Shown in pieces: positions 1 through 12,326 of a stretch of 64,000 bases of DNA. Each line of letters begins with the position of its first letter. The stretch's first letter is position 1. The notes beneath the pieces are model-generated. The model was not told the origin of the DNA. It worked only from the letters and a program-made list of their open reading frames with translations, and searched no databases. Made by a program: the position numbers and the translations under genes. The stretch is taken from the NCBI GenBank assembly GCA_030562195.1, contig JAUJPP010000006.1, positions 1,364,001 through 1,428,000 on the forward strand. The letters are read 5' to 3'. This DNA comes from Nipponacmea schrenckii (Eukaryota; Mollusca; Gastropoda; Lottiidae).

Positions 1-2583
1 ATGTACCCTCGACGAAGCATCGCAAGTTAATTCATAAAGTCAACATCATTGGTTGATAGAGACGGGAGTATCCTCCTCAAAACAAGTGTTTTTAATGAAG
101 TTATTGTTATCTATATAATTATGTCAAATATAAATTCTCCAGTTACTTAATGCCACTCAGTGTTTTTGATTTGAAAACATCAATTAGGACAACTGTTTAT
201 GCTATTGGCTAAATATCATTGAACAAGACTTAAAGAACAATTTGGTCTGATTAAGGATGACTTGTGTAGTAAGTTCAAGAAAAAAAACAAAAACAAACAT
301 CTAAATCTGCATAATATTATAATATTCACGTTGATCAAAAATATAAAACAAGCAGACAACTGGACAAATAACAACAAGCTATTAGCAAATATTTTAATAG
401 TTCCAGAATTGATTCTAGATTTAATATTTAAATGGGTATAAACAATCCAAAAGAAATCTTTGTAAAAAAGCCAATTTGATTCTCAAGAAAGTTTGTTGCT
501 AATGAAATAAAACACAAGTAAGTGGTTTGACTATGTAGACAGGATCTTTGCTTTGTTAAACTAGTAATAATTTACCATCATCTTTCAACAAAATCTTAGG
601 AAAAAACACTTGGTCAAATCCTAGATGACGATGTGAGAACCACATTGAAAATAATAAATATTCTAGAAGTATCCATCCATAATAGTTATTTAATTAAAAT
701 TCAATCCTTCGTTTTTCTTGAACGAACCTAATAGATTGTTTCCTTTTGATTAAGAATTGATAAATAGATAAGATTTTCCGGTTGAAATAAAAATACATAA
801 TCTATATTTTATGAAATAAACAATGGCCATCACAAAATGAATGATTATAGAAAATTGAAGAAAGACAAAAACATTGATATGGACATTTTACAGATGGTAG
901 CAAGGGCCAGGAAAACTTGGCTATCTTGATGCTCTATTCTAGGCAACCATTTAGTACATTGTTTTTCTGAATCTAGCTACACCAACATTTGTCATTTATC
1001 TCTCAAATCAGACATAGGAGAGAAACTATTGTTTCTGAATAGTCAATAATTGATTAAATTAGCATAAATTAAACGGAATGTCAAAGGTCAGGCAAAAGTC
1101 AAGACAAGAAATAGGTTTATGAAATACAAGATATTTTATAATAAAAACACATCCAAACTCAACTTCATACCAGGGATGTTGATTTAAAAAATTCCCAACC
1201 GGACATTTTTACTTTCGAGAATGCATGACAAAATGCTCAAAATAAAGCAGATTTGCATAGAAAAGTCCTAAACATCAAATTTGCAGTCAGTTATTTCGGA
1301 GCTCGCATCAAACATGACTGGCAAATGCAGTTAAATCAACAGCCCTGCTTTATACATATTTTAATCAAAGAGATTTATCTTGGAACATGTCAAGGGACTC
1401 TCCATTGTTCTGAAGTTAAATGTGTCCCCTTTCGTGTTCAAATACATTCAAATGTTAATTTAATTCGATAAATAAGCTGAAACAGAATTTAACTAGTTTT
1501 CTGCACTGTTAATAAAGTTGTACTTGGTCCATTGTGAAATGAAGGAAATTTTAAAATAATCTTTTGATTTTCATGTATAAACAAGTTTTGAAAAACATGC
1601 ACACCTTGTTATCTTTTAGTTTCAATTCTACGCTGAAACTAATCTTTACAAACTTCCCTCCTCCCTATATGAAAAAACATTTTATCTGCCTTCACCTATA
1701 TTAGAATTGGATTGAAAAAACATTCCGACCTGCTCAATGTCTGTAACCAGGCTAGGATATATATTATTAATTATTGGAAGACTAGTTAACATCACCATTG
1801 TATCATTCTAACATACATCCTATTTATTACAACAAATCACCCTAGAAAACACTTTCTCCCAACAGTTTCTTAGCTAAGTTAATAAGGTAAATATTATATT
1901 TATAGCCATTTAGATCTCGGCTCTGATTTACTAAATCTTAAACAAGATTAAATCTAGATATTAAGAAAAACAGAAATTTGATTGGTTGAAAAAGGTATTT
2001 TGATTTGGTTGATTGACCAATCAGATGACTGAAATAAGACTGAAGTTATTAGATTAAAACTGGCTTGAAGAATTTGAAACTCTTTGAAACTTTTGGCAAT
2101 TATTGTAACAAAACAATCATAACAGATGTCTTCATCCCTTAATTTGTAACTGGAATCTTTTCAAAACTATATAAGCCACGGCCATATTTCTGTTCTTAAA
2201 AAATATAAAGATAATATGCAGCAAAACCAGTCAAATAGAGAAACATGAAGTGATAAGATTTAGCCTCAAACAAAACATCTTTTAAAGTCATAACTAACAA
2301 AAGCATGGCAAATACAACAATAGTTTACGGGACAAGCTAAAAAAAATACAAAATATCCGAAAAACATTCTAGTACAGCACAGCACATTCATTTCTACATA
2401 TTAACCAATGAGATCTCTGGATTCTGAATACACCACATTGATTGGTTGATCAGTTTTGTTCAATGGTTGCCATGGTAATACATGTTCAGGGGTATAAACA
2501 CACGATTCCAACTGTCCAATGAGAGTATCTGATACAGATGAGAATGGTAAAGTTGATAATGATCACCTAGACCTAACGTGGTA
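1..2583. other. Region downstream of FNTA, no gene seen
   Basis: AT-rich sequence 3' of the FNTA stop codon. The only open frame above 60 codons lies over a MITE and shows no family resemblance. The first AATAAA on the FNTA strand is at 1823-1828, so part of this region may be FNTA 3' UTR. Apart from the MITE at 1171-1347 I see nothing that can be named. Confidence 0.6.
1171..1347. mobile_element. hAT-like MITE with terminal inverted repeats
   Basis: The left end CAGGGATGTTGATTTA is the inverse of the right end TAAATCAACAGCCCTG, with one mismatch. The flanking 8-mers CTTCATAC (1163-1170) and CTTTATAC (1348-1355) match at 7 of 8 positions, as expected of an 8 bp target duplication. CAGGG-type ends with 8 bp duplications are typical of hAT elements. 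At 177 bp it has no coding capacity. Related copies lie at 8145-8337, 33404-33598 and 47730-48740. Confidence 0.75.
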
Positions 2584-5500
2584 TCATGTTGCGTTGGAGT
2601 TGGTGACCTCCTTCCCGTAGGTCGTTGCTAGGGATTGAGAAACGTATCTCCAATATTCTCGACGTATTGTATCATACTCATCAGCTAGCGAATTACATAA
2701 CTGAAACAAAATAATATCTTAAATCAAAATAAAATTGTGATGGCCTTGATAATTAGCTCATATTTATAACCGCAGCCAATTTGTCCGGGAGGTTGACAAG
2801 AATTATCAGTAAACAAAAGGTTTTTTAAATTCCAATCCATAGGAAAACTCAAGCCAAATTTCACCAAAAAACAAGCTCTCTGTCGTGTCCAAAGAGAATT
2901 CGAGAACAAGGGCAACCACTAAGTAGATATTTTAGAAACTTAAGAATAAATACCAAAATAAATATACAAGAACACAAGGGAATATAGTAATGGTATAACA
3001 CACTTTTATAATAATACCCCTTGTTATTAAAGAAGTGTGTTATGTACCTTGTTATTAAAGAAGTGTGTTATGTACCTTGTTATTAAAGAAGTGTGTTATG
3101 TACCTTGTTATTAAAGAAGTGTGTTATGTACCTTGTTATTAAAGAAGTGTGTTATGTACCTTGTTATTAAAGAAGTGTGTTATGTACCTTGTTATTAAAG
3201 AAGTGTGTTATGTACCTTGTTATTAAAGAAGTGTGTTATGTACCTTGTTATTAAAGAAGTATGTTATGTACCTTGTTATTAAAGAAGTGTGTATATTTCC
3301 TTGTTATTAAAGAAGTGTGTTATGTACCTTGTTATTAAAGAAGTGTGTTATGTACCTTGTTATTAAAGAAGTGTGTTATGTACCTTGTTATTAAAGAAGT
3401 GTGTTATGTACCTTGTTATTAAAGAAGTGTGTTATGTACCTTGTTATTAAAGAAGTGTGTTATGTACCTTGTTATTAAAGAAGTGTGTTATGTACCTTGT
3501 TATTAAAGAAGTGTGTTATGTACCTTGTTATTAAAGAAGTGTGTTATGTACCTTGTTATTAAAGAAGTGTGTTATGTACCTTGTTATTAAAGAAGTGTGT
3601 TATTACCTTGTTATTAAAGAAGTTGTTATGTACCTTGTTATTAAAGAAGTGTGTATTACCTTGTTATTAAAGAAGTGTGTTATGTACCTTGTTATTAAAG
3701 AAGTTTTATATACCTTGTTATTAAAGAAGTGTGTATGTACCTTGTTATTAAAGAAGTGTGTTATTACCTTGTTATTAAAGAAGTGTGTAATGTACCTTGT
3801 TATTAAAGAAGTGTGTTATTACCTGTTATTAAAGAAGTGTGTTTGTACCTTGTTATTAAAGAAGTGTTTATACCATAATTTATCCCATACTTGACATGAA
3901 AAATAAAAATTTCAAATTTGTTTTAGATGAGTTTTTTTCTCATGTACTATGTCTGTGATGCATTCTAGATCAAAAAAAAAAAAAATTCAAATTTTTAGTT
4001 GGATAAAAGTGATATTCTTGTAGACCATTGAATACAGCCCATTGAATAAACATATTGGTATTCGATGGGCGGGGCCAAAAGCTGTCATCGTTTAACGCAT
4101 TTGCTTATTTCCATTAGAACCATTTGTTTTAGATGAGTTTTTTTCTTATGTACTATGTCTGTGATGCATACTAGATAAAAAAAAATCAAAATTTTTCAGT
4201 TGGATAAAAATTATATTCTTGTTTCCCGTTGAAAACAGGCCATTGAATAACTATTTTGGTATTCGATGGGCGGGGCCAAAGGGATCAAAATTCATCTAAA
4301 ACAAAAACAAATTTGAAATTTATATTTTCCATATTAGGTATAGGATAAATAGGTTATCCAATGGCTAACTCGTGGATATGGTTTTTATGCCACTCGTGAA
4401 AATATCACAAGCACTCATGGCATAAAAACCATATCCACTCGTAGCCATAGGATAACCTCTATATATTCCATTGTGTTATTGTTATATATATGTGCTCTAG
4501 TCTATAATTCCTGTACAAAAAGACATTATGTCTGTAGTACTACACTCCGAAATATCAACCCAATATCCTGTCCCAGTAGACTAATATATCATTATTATAA
4601 AACACTCACCTCTAATGCCTTGTTTAAAACTTCATCTTTCTTACCATGTCCTAATTCTAGTAGTTCTTCCTGTATATCGACCATACAAGCCAGTAGGTAG
4701 GGTGACCGGTATCTGTTATTATATAACTCTGTACAGAAACCAGATAGACCTGGGTAGTTACTCAACTCTCGGTCACTTAATACACTGAAATATTAAATCA
4801 AATACCATCTGAACAAAAACATCTATACAAGAAAGACACAACAATATTTTACAAGGATAACAACTTAGGTTCACAGGATCCTTTCTACCAACCGATCCTT
4901 GGTCAAACATCTTGGCATTGATTTTACAAGAATAACAACTTAGGTTCACAAGGATCCTTTCTACCAGCTGATCCTTGGCATTGATCTTTCCCCGATTATT
5001 CATAACCATTTACATCTGGGTCAAGTGGAATTATGATTGAAGATGACTTTTTACATTCGCAGCCTTATTGTTTTGATTCTAGTACTGGCATACATTACAA
5101 ATTAAATAATGAAATCCTGTGATTCAACAAAGTGTCTGTTGATGTCAAGGTATGAGAGAGTATTTGAAATAGCTGACAGAATAAAGAAGACCAGATTTAG
5201 CTATCTTACCCTTTAAGAAAATTCCAAGCACTTTCATTACCAGGAGCTTTTCTGATTATGTCTTGGGTATATCTGAAAAAATAAGTGTTTGCGAATAAAA
5301 TGTAATGTTAGGGAGAGAATATAGGGTCGTCCCATAAAAGCACTGGCCCAGGTATAATGTCAGATTGTTAGTTAACCTACAAGATATTGTGTCCCTAAAA
5401 CTCACAACTCTGGCATCCAGCAGACAGCCCAGATGTTAAAGGTAGTTAAAGATTATGTTAATATCATGTTACATTGAGAAATCTGGGTTGTAAAACTAAC

Positions 5501-8500
5501 TCTACATAGTGGTAACATTGTGGTCTTAACTTACCTTAATATATAGTTACTTCCCTTAATGTAGAATCATTACTTGCTTTACTTCCTGTTTCATTGAACA
5601 TGAGTTTATGATTAAAATATCAATCGAGACAAAGTGTCTTATCTTATTATATTGGACAAGGTCCTATATACAGATAATATTCCATAATCTTGGTTTAAAA
5701 TACAGATACAACTTACTTAACTATTGTAATAATCCATTGTCTACTGACACAGTGAGTAGATATATAATTAAAAAACCTACTTGGCCTCTCTTTCCACCAC
5801 CTCATCTGTAAAACCTGTAGTATTTTTTATAACAAAATATCTCTGATTCCAGGCAGAGTTATTTCTTAAATCTTCTTTTAATAATTTATCAATATAGGTC
5901 AATTCTTTATCCCACAGGTCAAACTCCTGTATTACCCATTGTCTGGAATGAATGAATGAATAAATGAAATGAATAAATAGAATAAATGAATAAATAAATA
6001 AATAAAATAAATAAAATAAATTAAATAAATAAATAATAAAAATAAAAATAAATAAATAAATAAATAAATAATTTGTTATAAAAACGTCATATACATTTAA
6101 GAAGTTGCGATATTTGGTGAAGATAGATGTATTTTCTGTTGGGAGTTGCCCATTTAAATAAATGGCTTGAATTCGCTGATATAAAACAGTTTATGAAGCT
6201 TAAGTCACTGATCTCCTCAAGGTAGATAACTACTGATATTAATATAGAATTAATATTTTAAGACCACAATATAACAATATATTAGATCAAGATATTACAG
6301 TTTTCACTATTTACTACTCTACCTACAGTATTTATACTAGAGATATAATATTCTATGATATATACCTATGTTGCCAGGCATGATAATTCTTGGAATCTTG
6401 TCGAAGTATTTTCTCCGTGAAGTTTAACTCAGTAGAAGGATCTCGTAGCCAGTCTATTAACACTCTTCTATGATGCCTGTAATATGGTTTGTTATTCAAT
6501 GAAACAACACAATGAAATAAATGGAGTTTTATGTCCTTCTGCACTGTACTCTACTTTGCCGGAAACCTTATTAAACTATTTACTTCACTCAGTTTGTACT
6601 GAGGTGTACTTCCATTCTTGACAATAAAATAAATGGACGGCGGGGAAACATGCCGAAACGTAGCATAAACTTTAACCAGTGATTGTTGTTCCATAAAGCT
6701 GTGCCTATATATCGTATTGACAATTGCTGAATTCCATTTAAAGACTTTAAAATAAATGGAGTTTTACTATTCTTAATGAGTTAATGAAGATTGTAATAGA
6801 AATGAAATGAATGGAGTTTTCTCTTCGGCATCTAATGGGATAATGAGACTGGTAACAACATGCAGTGTGCAATGAGGGAAATTTTGCCGGAACAAAGCAT
6901 TAGCCACAAATAGACAGCTAAGATGTCTGGAAGATAACTATCTAATCTATACAGTCTGAGTAGTACATGAATCAGATTTGGCAGATTAATAAAATGTTAT
7001 AAGATAGAGTGTAAGTGTTACATTGTTTTATATAAGATTAAACTAGAGTAGAGTATTATCAATATAATATTATCAGGATTTTATCATAATAATATCATAG
7101 AATCCTGCATTTTATAAATACATTGTGTAACATTATACTAACACTAAATATATATTTATATTTATTACCAATACTGATAGAATAACCTCCTTACTTTGGT
7201 AATTCTCATTTAAAAGACAAAACCACCCCAAACCCATTCAATCTATAAACTATATTATATCAATATATAATTTGATGTTATACAGTAATAGTTTTAGTCT
7301 GTATTATCTGTTACAGATACATCACAAAATATACTACTTCATTCTCTTGATTATAACTTAGTTTAAAGTTATACTGCATCTTAGAATGAACATAAAATTT
7401 TACTTATCAAGTATGGTCAATATGAGTATATATTCATAAAGTAACAGAATCCCTTAAAATCTTGAAAACTCACCAAAGTCATTTTTGAAAATCAATTTCT
7501 TAAGCATTTTTCAATAATAAAATGTATTATTATGGATAATTACTTAGTTTTTTGGATATTTATTTATTTTTTTGTTATTTATGGCTTCAGAAACAAGTCA
7601 TAGCTAATTAAGTTATACTTTAAAATATTTATCAGTTTGAAATCTCTTACATAATTTATATCCACTCAGAACGATTTCAGCAGCAAATTTTCTCTATTTT
7701 CGTATAAATTTACATTACTATTTCTTCAAGATTGGTATTTAAATAAAAGTAAAACTGTAGCTGGTTGTTTTAATTGTAAGATTAGTAACTAGTTAATAAG
7801 AAGACTTCGTGATTTAATTTTTAAACTTTTAGAGAAGTAAAAGATGATAATCCTATTGTAGTCTGACACTTAGTTGATAAAATCTCACATCCCTGTCATA
7901 GATTAACACTGTAGATTAGTTTTAAATAGTTAAAGTTCAGTCTAGAATATATTAAACCTGACATCTGACATTGTGATTTTTTAAATGATTTATTGTAGAA
8001 TCTATTGAAAGTGACATCTAAGAGTTAGGATAGTCTTCCTCTCCAGGCATATATCTATATTGGTTTATTCACTGACAGTTTTAATTGATGACTCTATAAT
8101 ATTAATACATAACTGCCTGGAAATAATGTCCTGAAAGCAGACTGCCAGAACTTTTGATTTAAAAGTTTTCCAACTGGACATTTTAACACTGAAATAATGA
8201 TATTCTACAATTTTTTTTATCAAGGAAGCAGAAATAGCACAAAATATAGCAAATTTGCATAGAAAATACCAAAGTTGCAGTCATTGAATTTGACTCAGAC
8301 CTGACTGGTAAATTTAGTTAAATCAACAACCTTTTTGAGGTAACAACAATCTAAACTAGCTATACACTTCCAGTTTGGTTGAAATACACTTCCAGTTTGG
8401 TTGAAATACACTTCCAGTTTGGTTGAAATACACTTCCAGTTTGGTTGAAATACACTTCCAGTTTGGTTGAAATACACTTCCAGTTTGGTTGAAATACACT

Positions 8501-11500
8501 TCCAGTTTGGTTGAAACACACTTCCAGTTTGGTTGAAATACACTTCCAGTTTGGTTGAAACACACTTCCAGTTTGGTTGAAATACACTTCCAGTTTGGTT
8601 GAAACACACTTCCAGTTTGGTTGAAATACACTTCCAGTTTGGTTGAAACACACTTCCAGTTTGGTTGAAACACACTTCCAGTTTGGTTGAAATACACTTC
8701 CAGTTTGGTTGAAACACACTTCCAGTTTGGTTGAAATGCACTTCCAGTTTGGTTGAAATGCACTTCCAGTTTGGTTGAAACACACTTCCAGTTTGGTTGA
8801 AATACACTTCCAGTTTGGTTGAAATACACTTCCAGTTTGGTTGAAATACACTTCCAGTTTGGTTGAAATGCACTTCCAGTTTGGTTGAAATACACTTCCA
8901 GTTTGGTTGAAATGCACTTCCAGTTTGGTTGAAATGCACTTCCAGTTTGGTTGAAATGCACTTCCAGTTTGGTTGAAATGCACTTCCAGTTTGGTTGAAA
9001 TGCACTTCCAGTTTGGTTGAAATACACTTCCAGTTTGGTTGAAATGCACTTCCAGTTTGGTTGAAATACACTTCCAGTTTGGTTGAAATACACTTCCAGT
9101 TTGGTTGAAATGCATTTCCAGTTTGGTTGAAATGCACTTCCAGTTTGGTTGAAATGCACTTCCAGTTTGGTTGAAATACACTTCCAGTTTGGTTGAAATA
9201 CACTTCCAGTTTGGTTGAAATACACTTCCAGTTTGGTTGAAATGCCAAATTATAAAGAGTTTATGTGTGTGTTACAAAACAAAATTTATGAGAATATCTA
9301 TCTATATATATATATCTACACAATTCCTGTGGACTGTGATTACATTTCATCTCATCTTGAATAAAAGATGATATGGTTTAAAACTCAACAATACTTCTAC
9401 AACAATTGATTTGATTTGAAATTTCCTTGAAAAAATCTAAAACATCAAGCTATGACTACGTAATTTTCTCTCACTTGTACTAGTGTCTGGAGGAAATATG
9501 ATAAATGGGGTTTGGTTTGAAACAATACATTCTATAATAACAGGATTCATAAAAAAGATTTTCTAGTTTTTAAATAAGCACCAGGAACATTTATAGCTTT
9601 TATTTGCACCATTAACAGTCTGGAATTGTAGACTTATCTTTCAGAAGGTAGAACAATTCTTAGTTACATAATAACACTGATTACAACATTGTTGGCAGCT
9701 TTTATATACTGGCTAATCCCTCATGTTATAGTCAAATATCACTAATATTATTAAATATACTATTCTATTTAATAGTCTATCAGTCAGATAACTCTCTTAT
9801 CAATACAATGATACCAGTACAGAAATATTAAAAAGTAAATAAACATCGATAACCTTGATGTCAAAATACCTGTGCCCCCAGGATAACAACTTATATTTTA
9901 AACTGTAGCTAATTGACAGGTATATATCAATCAAGTCTAGGTGTGTTTAGTATATTTATATTACCCTGTATGTATTGTTGTTTTTAATTAAATTAACAAG
10001 ATATATTCTGTCTCTTATAAAATAATAAACATAGACTCTTTATTTACACGAGTCAGAATGACGTCCAATACACAAGAACATGGTCAAGTCTAACATTTGT
10101 TTATACTCCCTTCAAACATAACTGGAAAGTCAAATGAATTTCAAACAACACCTCAGTTAACTAAATTACATTAGGCCATCATATTTCTTACTGAGTCTAC
10201 TATCTTGTCAGTGAGTTAAAGGCTTCCTCACTAACTTAAAGGTCCAGTGGTCAATCTTCAGAAAAGGTTGAGCTTTTTCAGCCCATTTTCCCCCTGTCAG
10301 TGATGCAGGTCTGGGGAACTGCCATGCAAAAATTGTCTAGTCATTCGGATGTACTACTGTGCACATTAAAAAACCCATGACAGTTGGAAATCTAAAGTAG
10401 GGTAATCCAAATGACAAAAATTACCTCATTGCACATTGCATGGTGTTACCTGTCTTCATTAACTGACAGAAGAGTTAAACTCCTTTCATTTCAGTTGTAA
10501 GAATAAAAACACACCTCAGTATAAACCAAGTAAACAGTGAAGTGAATAGATTATCAATATCAGTTAAACTAGAGGAACCTGATATAACAGAGTTCTGTCA
10601 AAATATACACTCAATAATTACTCATCATGATCCAACTCAACAGACAGTAAGTGTAAATAGACAGAAATACAGGCCTATAATATATCTCAGATTCACTTCT
10701 TTTGGAACAGTGCCCAGGCCTATAATTTTTATAATATTAATTTCATAAGATATAAATTAAAATAATATTTTAAAATACTCACCAAACTTGATAATTTTTG
10801 GGATTATCTTCAATCACCTCTGATATATATTTTAATTCTCCTTGCAGATCAGTTTTTAGATCTTTTAATATGACTCGTCTATAATGCCTGTAAATATATT
10901 TTACAAATTAATAAGATAGAAACATAGCTATTGCACACTGCATAGCTTTGCCAGTCTTTATTAGACAGATCAGGTGTAGAACAGGGCATTTTACATTATT
11001 TGTATTCAAAGATCAGATAAAATAAACCCCCTTTTAGAATAGAAACAACAAGGATAACAACTCAGGTTCACAGTTGAGGATCTTTTCTACCAGAAGGTCT
11101 ATGGCCAAACATTTTGGCATTGATCTCTTGGGATTTTCCATACCCAATTACATTTGGGTGGACTGGAATTATGAGTGAAGATGATTTATTCAAGGTCATT
11201 GGACTTTCAAACTCATTCAGATTCAAACCCACAGCAACCATTAGCTAGATGTAATCAGGCAAATGACATCATGTAAATACTAACGCTCTAACACTTTGTG
11301 CTATAGGATCTCACCAATACAGCATCTTTATAGAGTGTAAGGAGCTATTGTAATTAATGCCACCTTGTCATAGAACTATTTACTACCGGTATTTATTTGA
11401 TGTAACTACTAACTAACTTAAACCTACCACACTGTGTAGTTAGCTGAATTAAGTTCAGCAGCATCTTTAGTAAGATGTAGAGCTCGTTCACTTCTCTCAT

Positions 11501-12326
11501 CTGCTGCCACCACAGCTCGGAAATAATCGTAAACATCTCGGACTGAAATTAAAACATATCATAATAACTGACTCTTACCAACATCTGATTCTGATATTCT
11601 ATACAATATGGGTAAGCTTGCCAGACCCTATAAATAAAAATCCTGATAATTACAAAATTTGGAATAAAAATTAATCTCTTTTACAGTTCAAGTCTGACCT
11701 TGCAAATCCATTTTTCTAGATAAAGGAGTTGTCTGAAGATTACACAGTGTGATAATAGGAATAACATGGTTCAGTTTCTGTTTTAATATTTCAGAAATAA
11801 TTTGATTGATATAGGGCCTACACTAGGCCTACATTGATTAAATACTGAGAACAAGTCTGTGGCCTACCCTACCTACAGTTCTTTACTTATTGTACAGTAC
11901 TCAAATTAGAAAGGGGTTTCGCTGCACTACACATATCCTTCCTGTTTTGAACCGAGTCCATATTAAGTAGACTAAAAAAATCATAGTTGATAGACAGTAA
12001 AGCACTTAAGAACTTCGTATAAATATTGAGTGTACAAGGAACTGAATGTTTAAGACATAAAAATACTTTACATATTGCAATACATGGGATGCATCAAACA
12101 ATAAACCCACCCCCACAAAACTGAAAAAAAAAACACCTCAGTTTGAGTCATATAATTATTCATGGCATGAAAAATATTGCTTACATTTATCGGAATACGC
12201 TATCTGGACAACTGGATGCGGTCCATCGTCTTGAGGAATCGGAGTGACATCTTTCCATTCTGGTCGATCGCGGTAAAACACCCAATCTTCACCGGTAGCG
12301 ATTTCATCCGAGCTGCTTTCCGACAT
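2584..12326 (-). CDS. FNTA: Protein farnesyltransferase/geranylgeranyltransferase type-1 alpha subunit
   Basis: Shared alpha subunit of farnesyltransferase and GGTase-I, which attach isoprenoids to CaaX cysteines in the cytosol. Coding exons on the minus strand: 12185-12326, 11428-11542, 10783-10887, 6366-6476, 5781-5942, 5210-5272, 4610-4784, 2584-2700. All junctions are GT-AG and the join gives 990 nt, 329 aa. The start at [12 protein letters not shown] precedes the conserved VPQ-DGP-type segment (here [15 protein letters not shown]). PPTA repeats are visible as NYTVW (to W86), NYQVW (to W121), NYHAWQHR (about 151-158), NNSAWNQR (185-192) and NESAWNF (224-230). The C-terminal [11 protein letters not shown] matches the family end. 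Length is close to other invertebrate FNTA and shorter than the human protein (about 379 aa), mainly at the N-terminus. Intron 3 is 4.3 kb and holds a 40-copy minisatellite. No frame damage is seen. Confidence 0.96.
3015..3868. repeat. Minisatellite, 28 bp unit, about 30 copies
   Basis: Direct tandem repeat of a 28 bp unit beginning ACCTTGTTATTAAAGAAGTG and ending in GTTATGT. The first half is nearly identical between copies; the last third (from about 3590) carries small deletions. It sits in FNTA intron 7. The core ATTAAAGAAGTGTGT plus GTTATGTACC recurs in the 45 bp array at the right edge of the window. Confidence 0.95.
3876..4350. mobile_element. Inverted-repeat element with internal direct duplication
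   Basis: Sequence around 3876-3931 (including TTCAAATTTGTTTTAGATGA) recurs inverted at about 4290-4350. Inside, two direct copies of a segment of roughly 150 bp start near 3922 and 4128, each ending with a GGTATTCGATGGGCGGGGCC motif. There is no coding capacity. It lies in FNTA intron 7, directly beside the palindrome at 4351-4458. Class unknown. Confidence 0.6.
4351..4458. repeat. Long near-perfect palindrome (foldback)
   Basis: Two arms of about 47 nt starting AGGTTATCCAATGGCTAACT and ending in its inverse are separated by a loop of about 13 nt. The arms share the inner motif GTGGATATGGTTTTTATGCC. The structure would form a strong hairpin in FNTA pre-mRNA (intron 7). Probably a small foldback element. 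Confidence 0.85.
4848..5085 (-). mobile_element. tRNA-derived SINE, body fragment with internal duplication
   Basis: Shares the AGGATAACAACTTAGGTTCA, TTTCTACCA and TTGGCATTGATCTT blocks with the copies at 11045-11312 and 21168-21446. The GGATAACAAC block occurs twice here (4855 and 4928). The tRNA-like head present in the other copies is missing. FNTA intron 6. Confidence 0.65.
5948..6072. repeat. AT-rich simple repeat (AAAT-type)
   Basis: Imperfect run of GAAT/AAAT tetranucleotides. On the gene strand it reads TTTATT/TTCATT directly before the CAG acceptor of FNTA exon 5 (exon edge 5942), so it also supplies that acceptor's pyrimidine-rich tract. Confidence 0.85.
8145..8337. mobile_element. 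Degenerate hAT-like MITE copy
   Basis: Order and spacing match the copy at 1171-1347: TTTTGATTTA near the left end, CTGGACATTTTAA, then TTTGCATAGAAAATACC, CTGACTGGTAAAT and TTAAATCAACAACC at the right. The ends are eroded and I see no clear target duplication. FNTA intron 3. Confidence 0.6.
8364..9243. repeat. Minisatellite, 22 bp unit, 40 copies
   Basis: 880 bp is exactly 40 units of 22 bp. The unit reads TTCCAGTTTGGTTGAAA plus a variable five-base part that is mostly TACAC, TGCAC or CACAC. Since 22 is not a multiple of 3 and the unit has no stop on the minus strand, all three minus frames stay open (273 to 317 codons). These are artefacts of the repeat: the array lies in FNTA intron 3, flanked by exons that splice across it. 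Confidence 0.97.
10235..10498. mobile_element. Dispersed repeat copy ('GAGTTTTA' family)
   Basis: Resembles 14262-14512 over its whole length: CAGCCCATTTTCCCCCTGTC, GATGCAGGTC, a GTTGGAAATC block, CCTCATTGCACATTGCATGG, GTCTTCATTA and an end in TTAAACTCCTTTCATTTCA. A non-autonomous element of about 260 bp, type undetermined. FNTA intron 3. Fragments of the family also occur near 6750-6900, 10916-11000, 15945-16010, 18676-18792, 36636-36880 and 37975-38092. Confidence 0.6.
11045..11312 (-). mobile_element. tRNA-derived SINE
   Basis: Read on the minus strand, the head near 11312 carries an A-box-like segment (plus strand CGCTCTAACACTTTGTGCT) and a B-box-like segment (plus strand CAGATTCAAACCC). 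The body then contains GGTGGACTGGAATTATGAGT and runs to GGATAACAAC. The same head-body order is seen at 21168-21446. It lies in FNTA intron 2. The box assignments are by eye. Confidence 0.65.

Noticed and set aside
3015..3868. CRISPR-like array
   Set aside because: Units are directly contiguous without spacers and the surroundings are a eukaryotic intron; a minisatellite, not a CRISPR.
8295..9248. Three long overlapping minus-strand frames of FNQTG/QPNWKC repeats
   Set aside because: Produced by a stop-free 22 bp repeat whose period is not a multiple of three. They lie in an FNTA intron with intact flanking splice sites.
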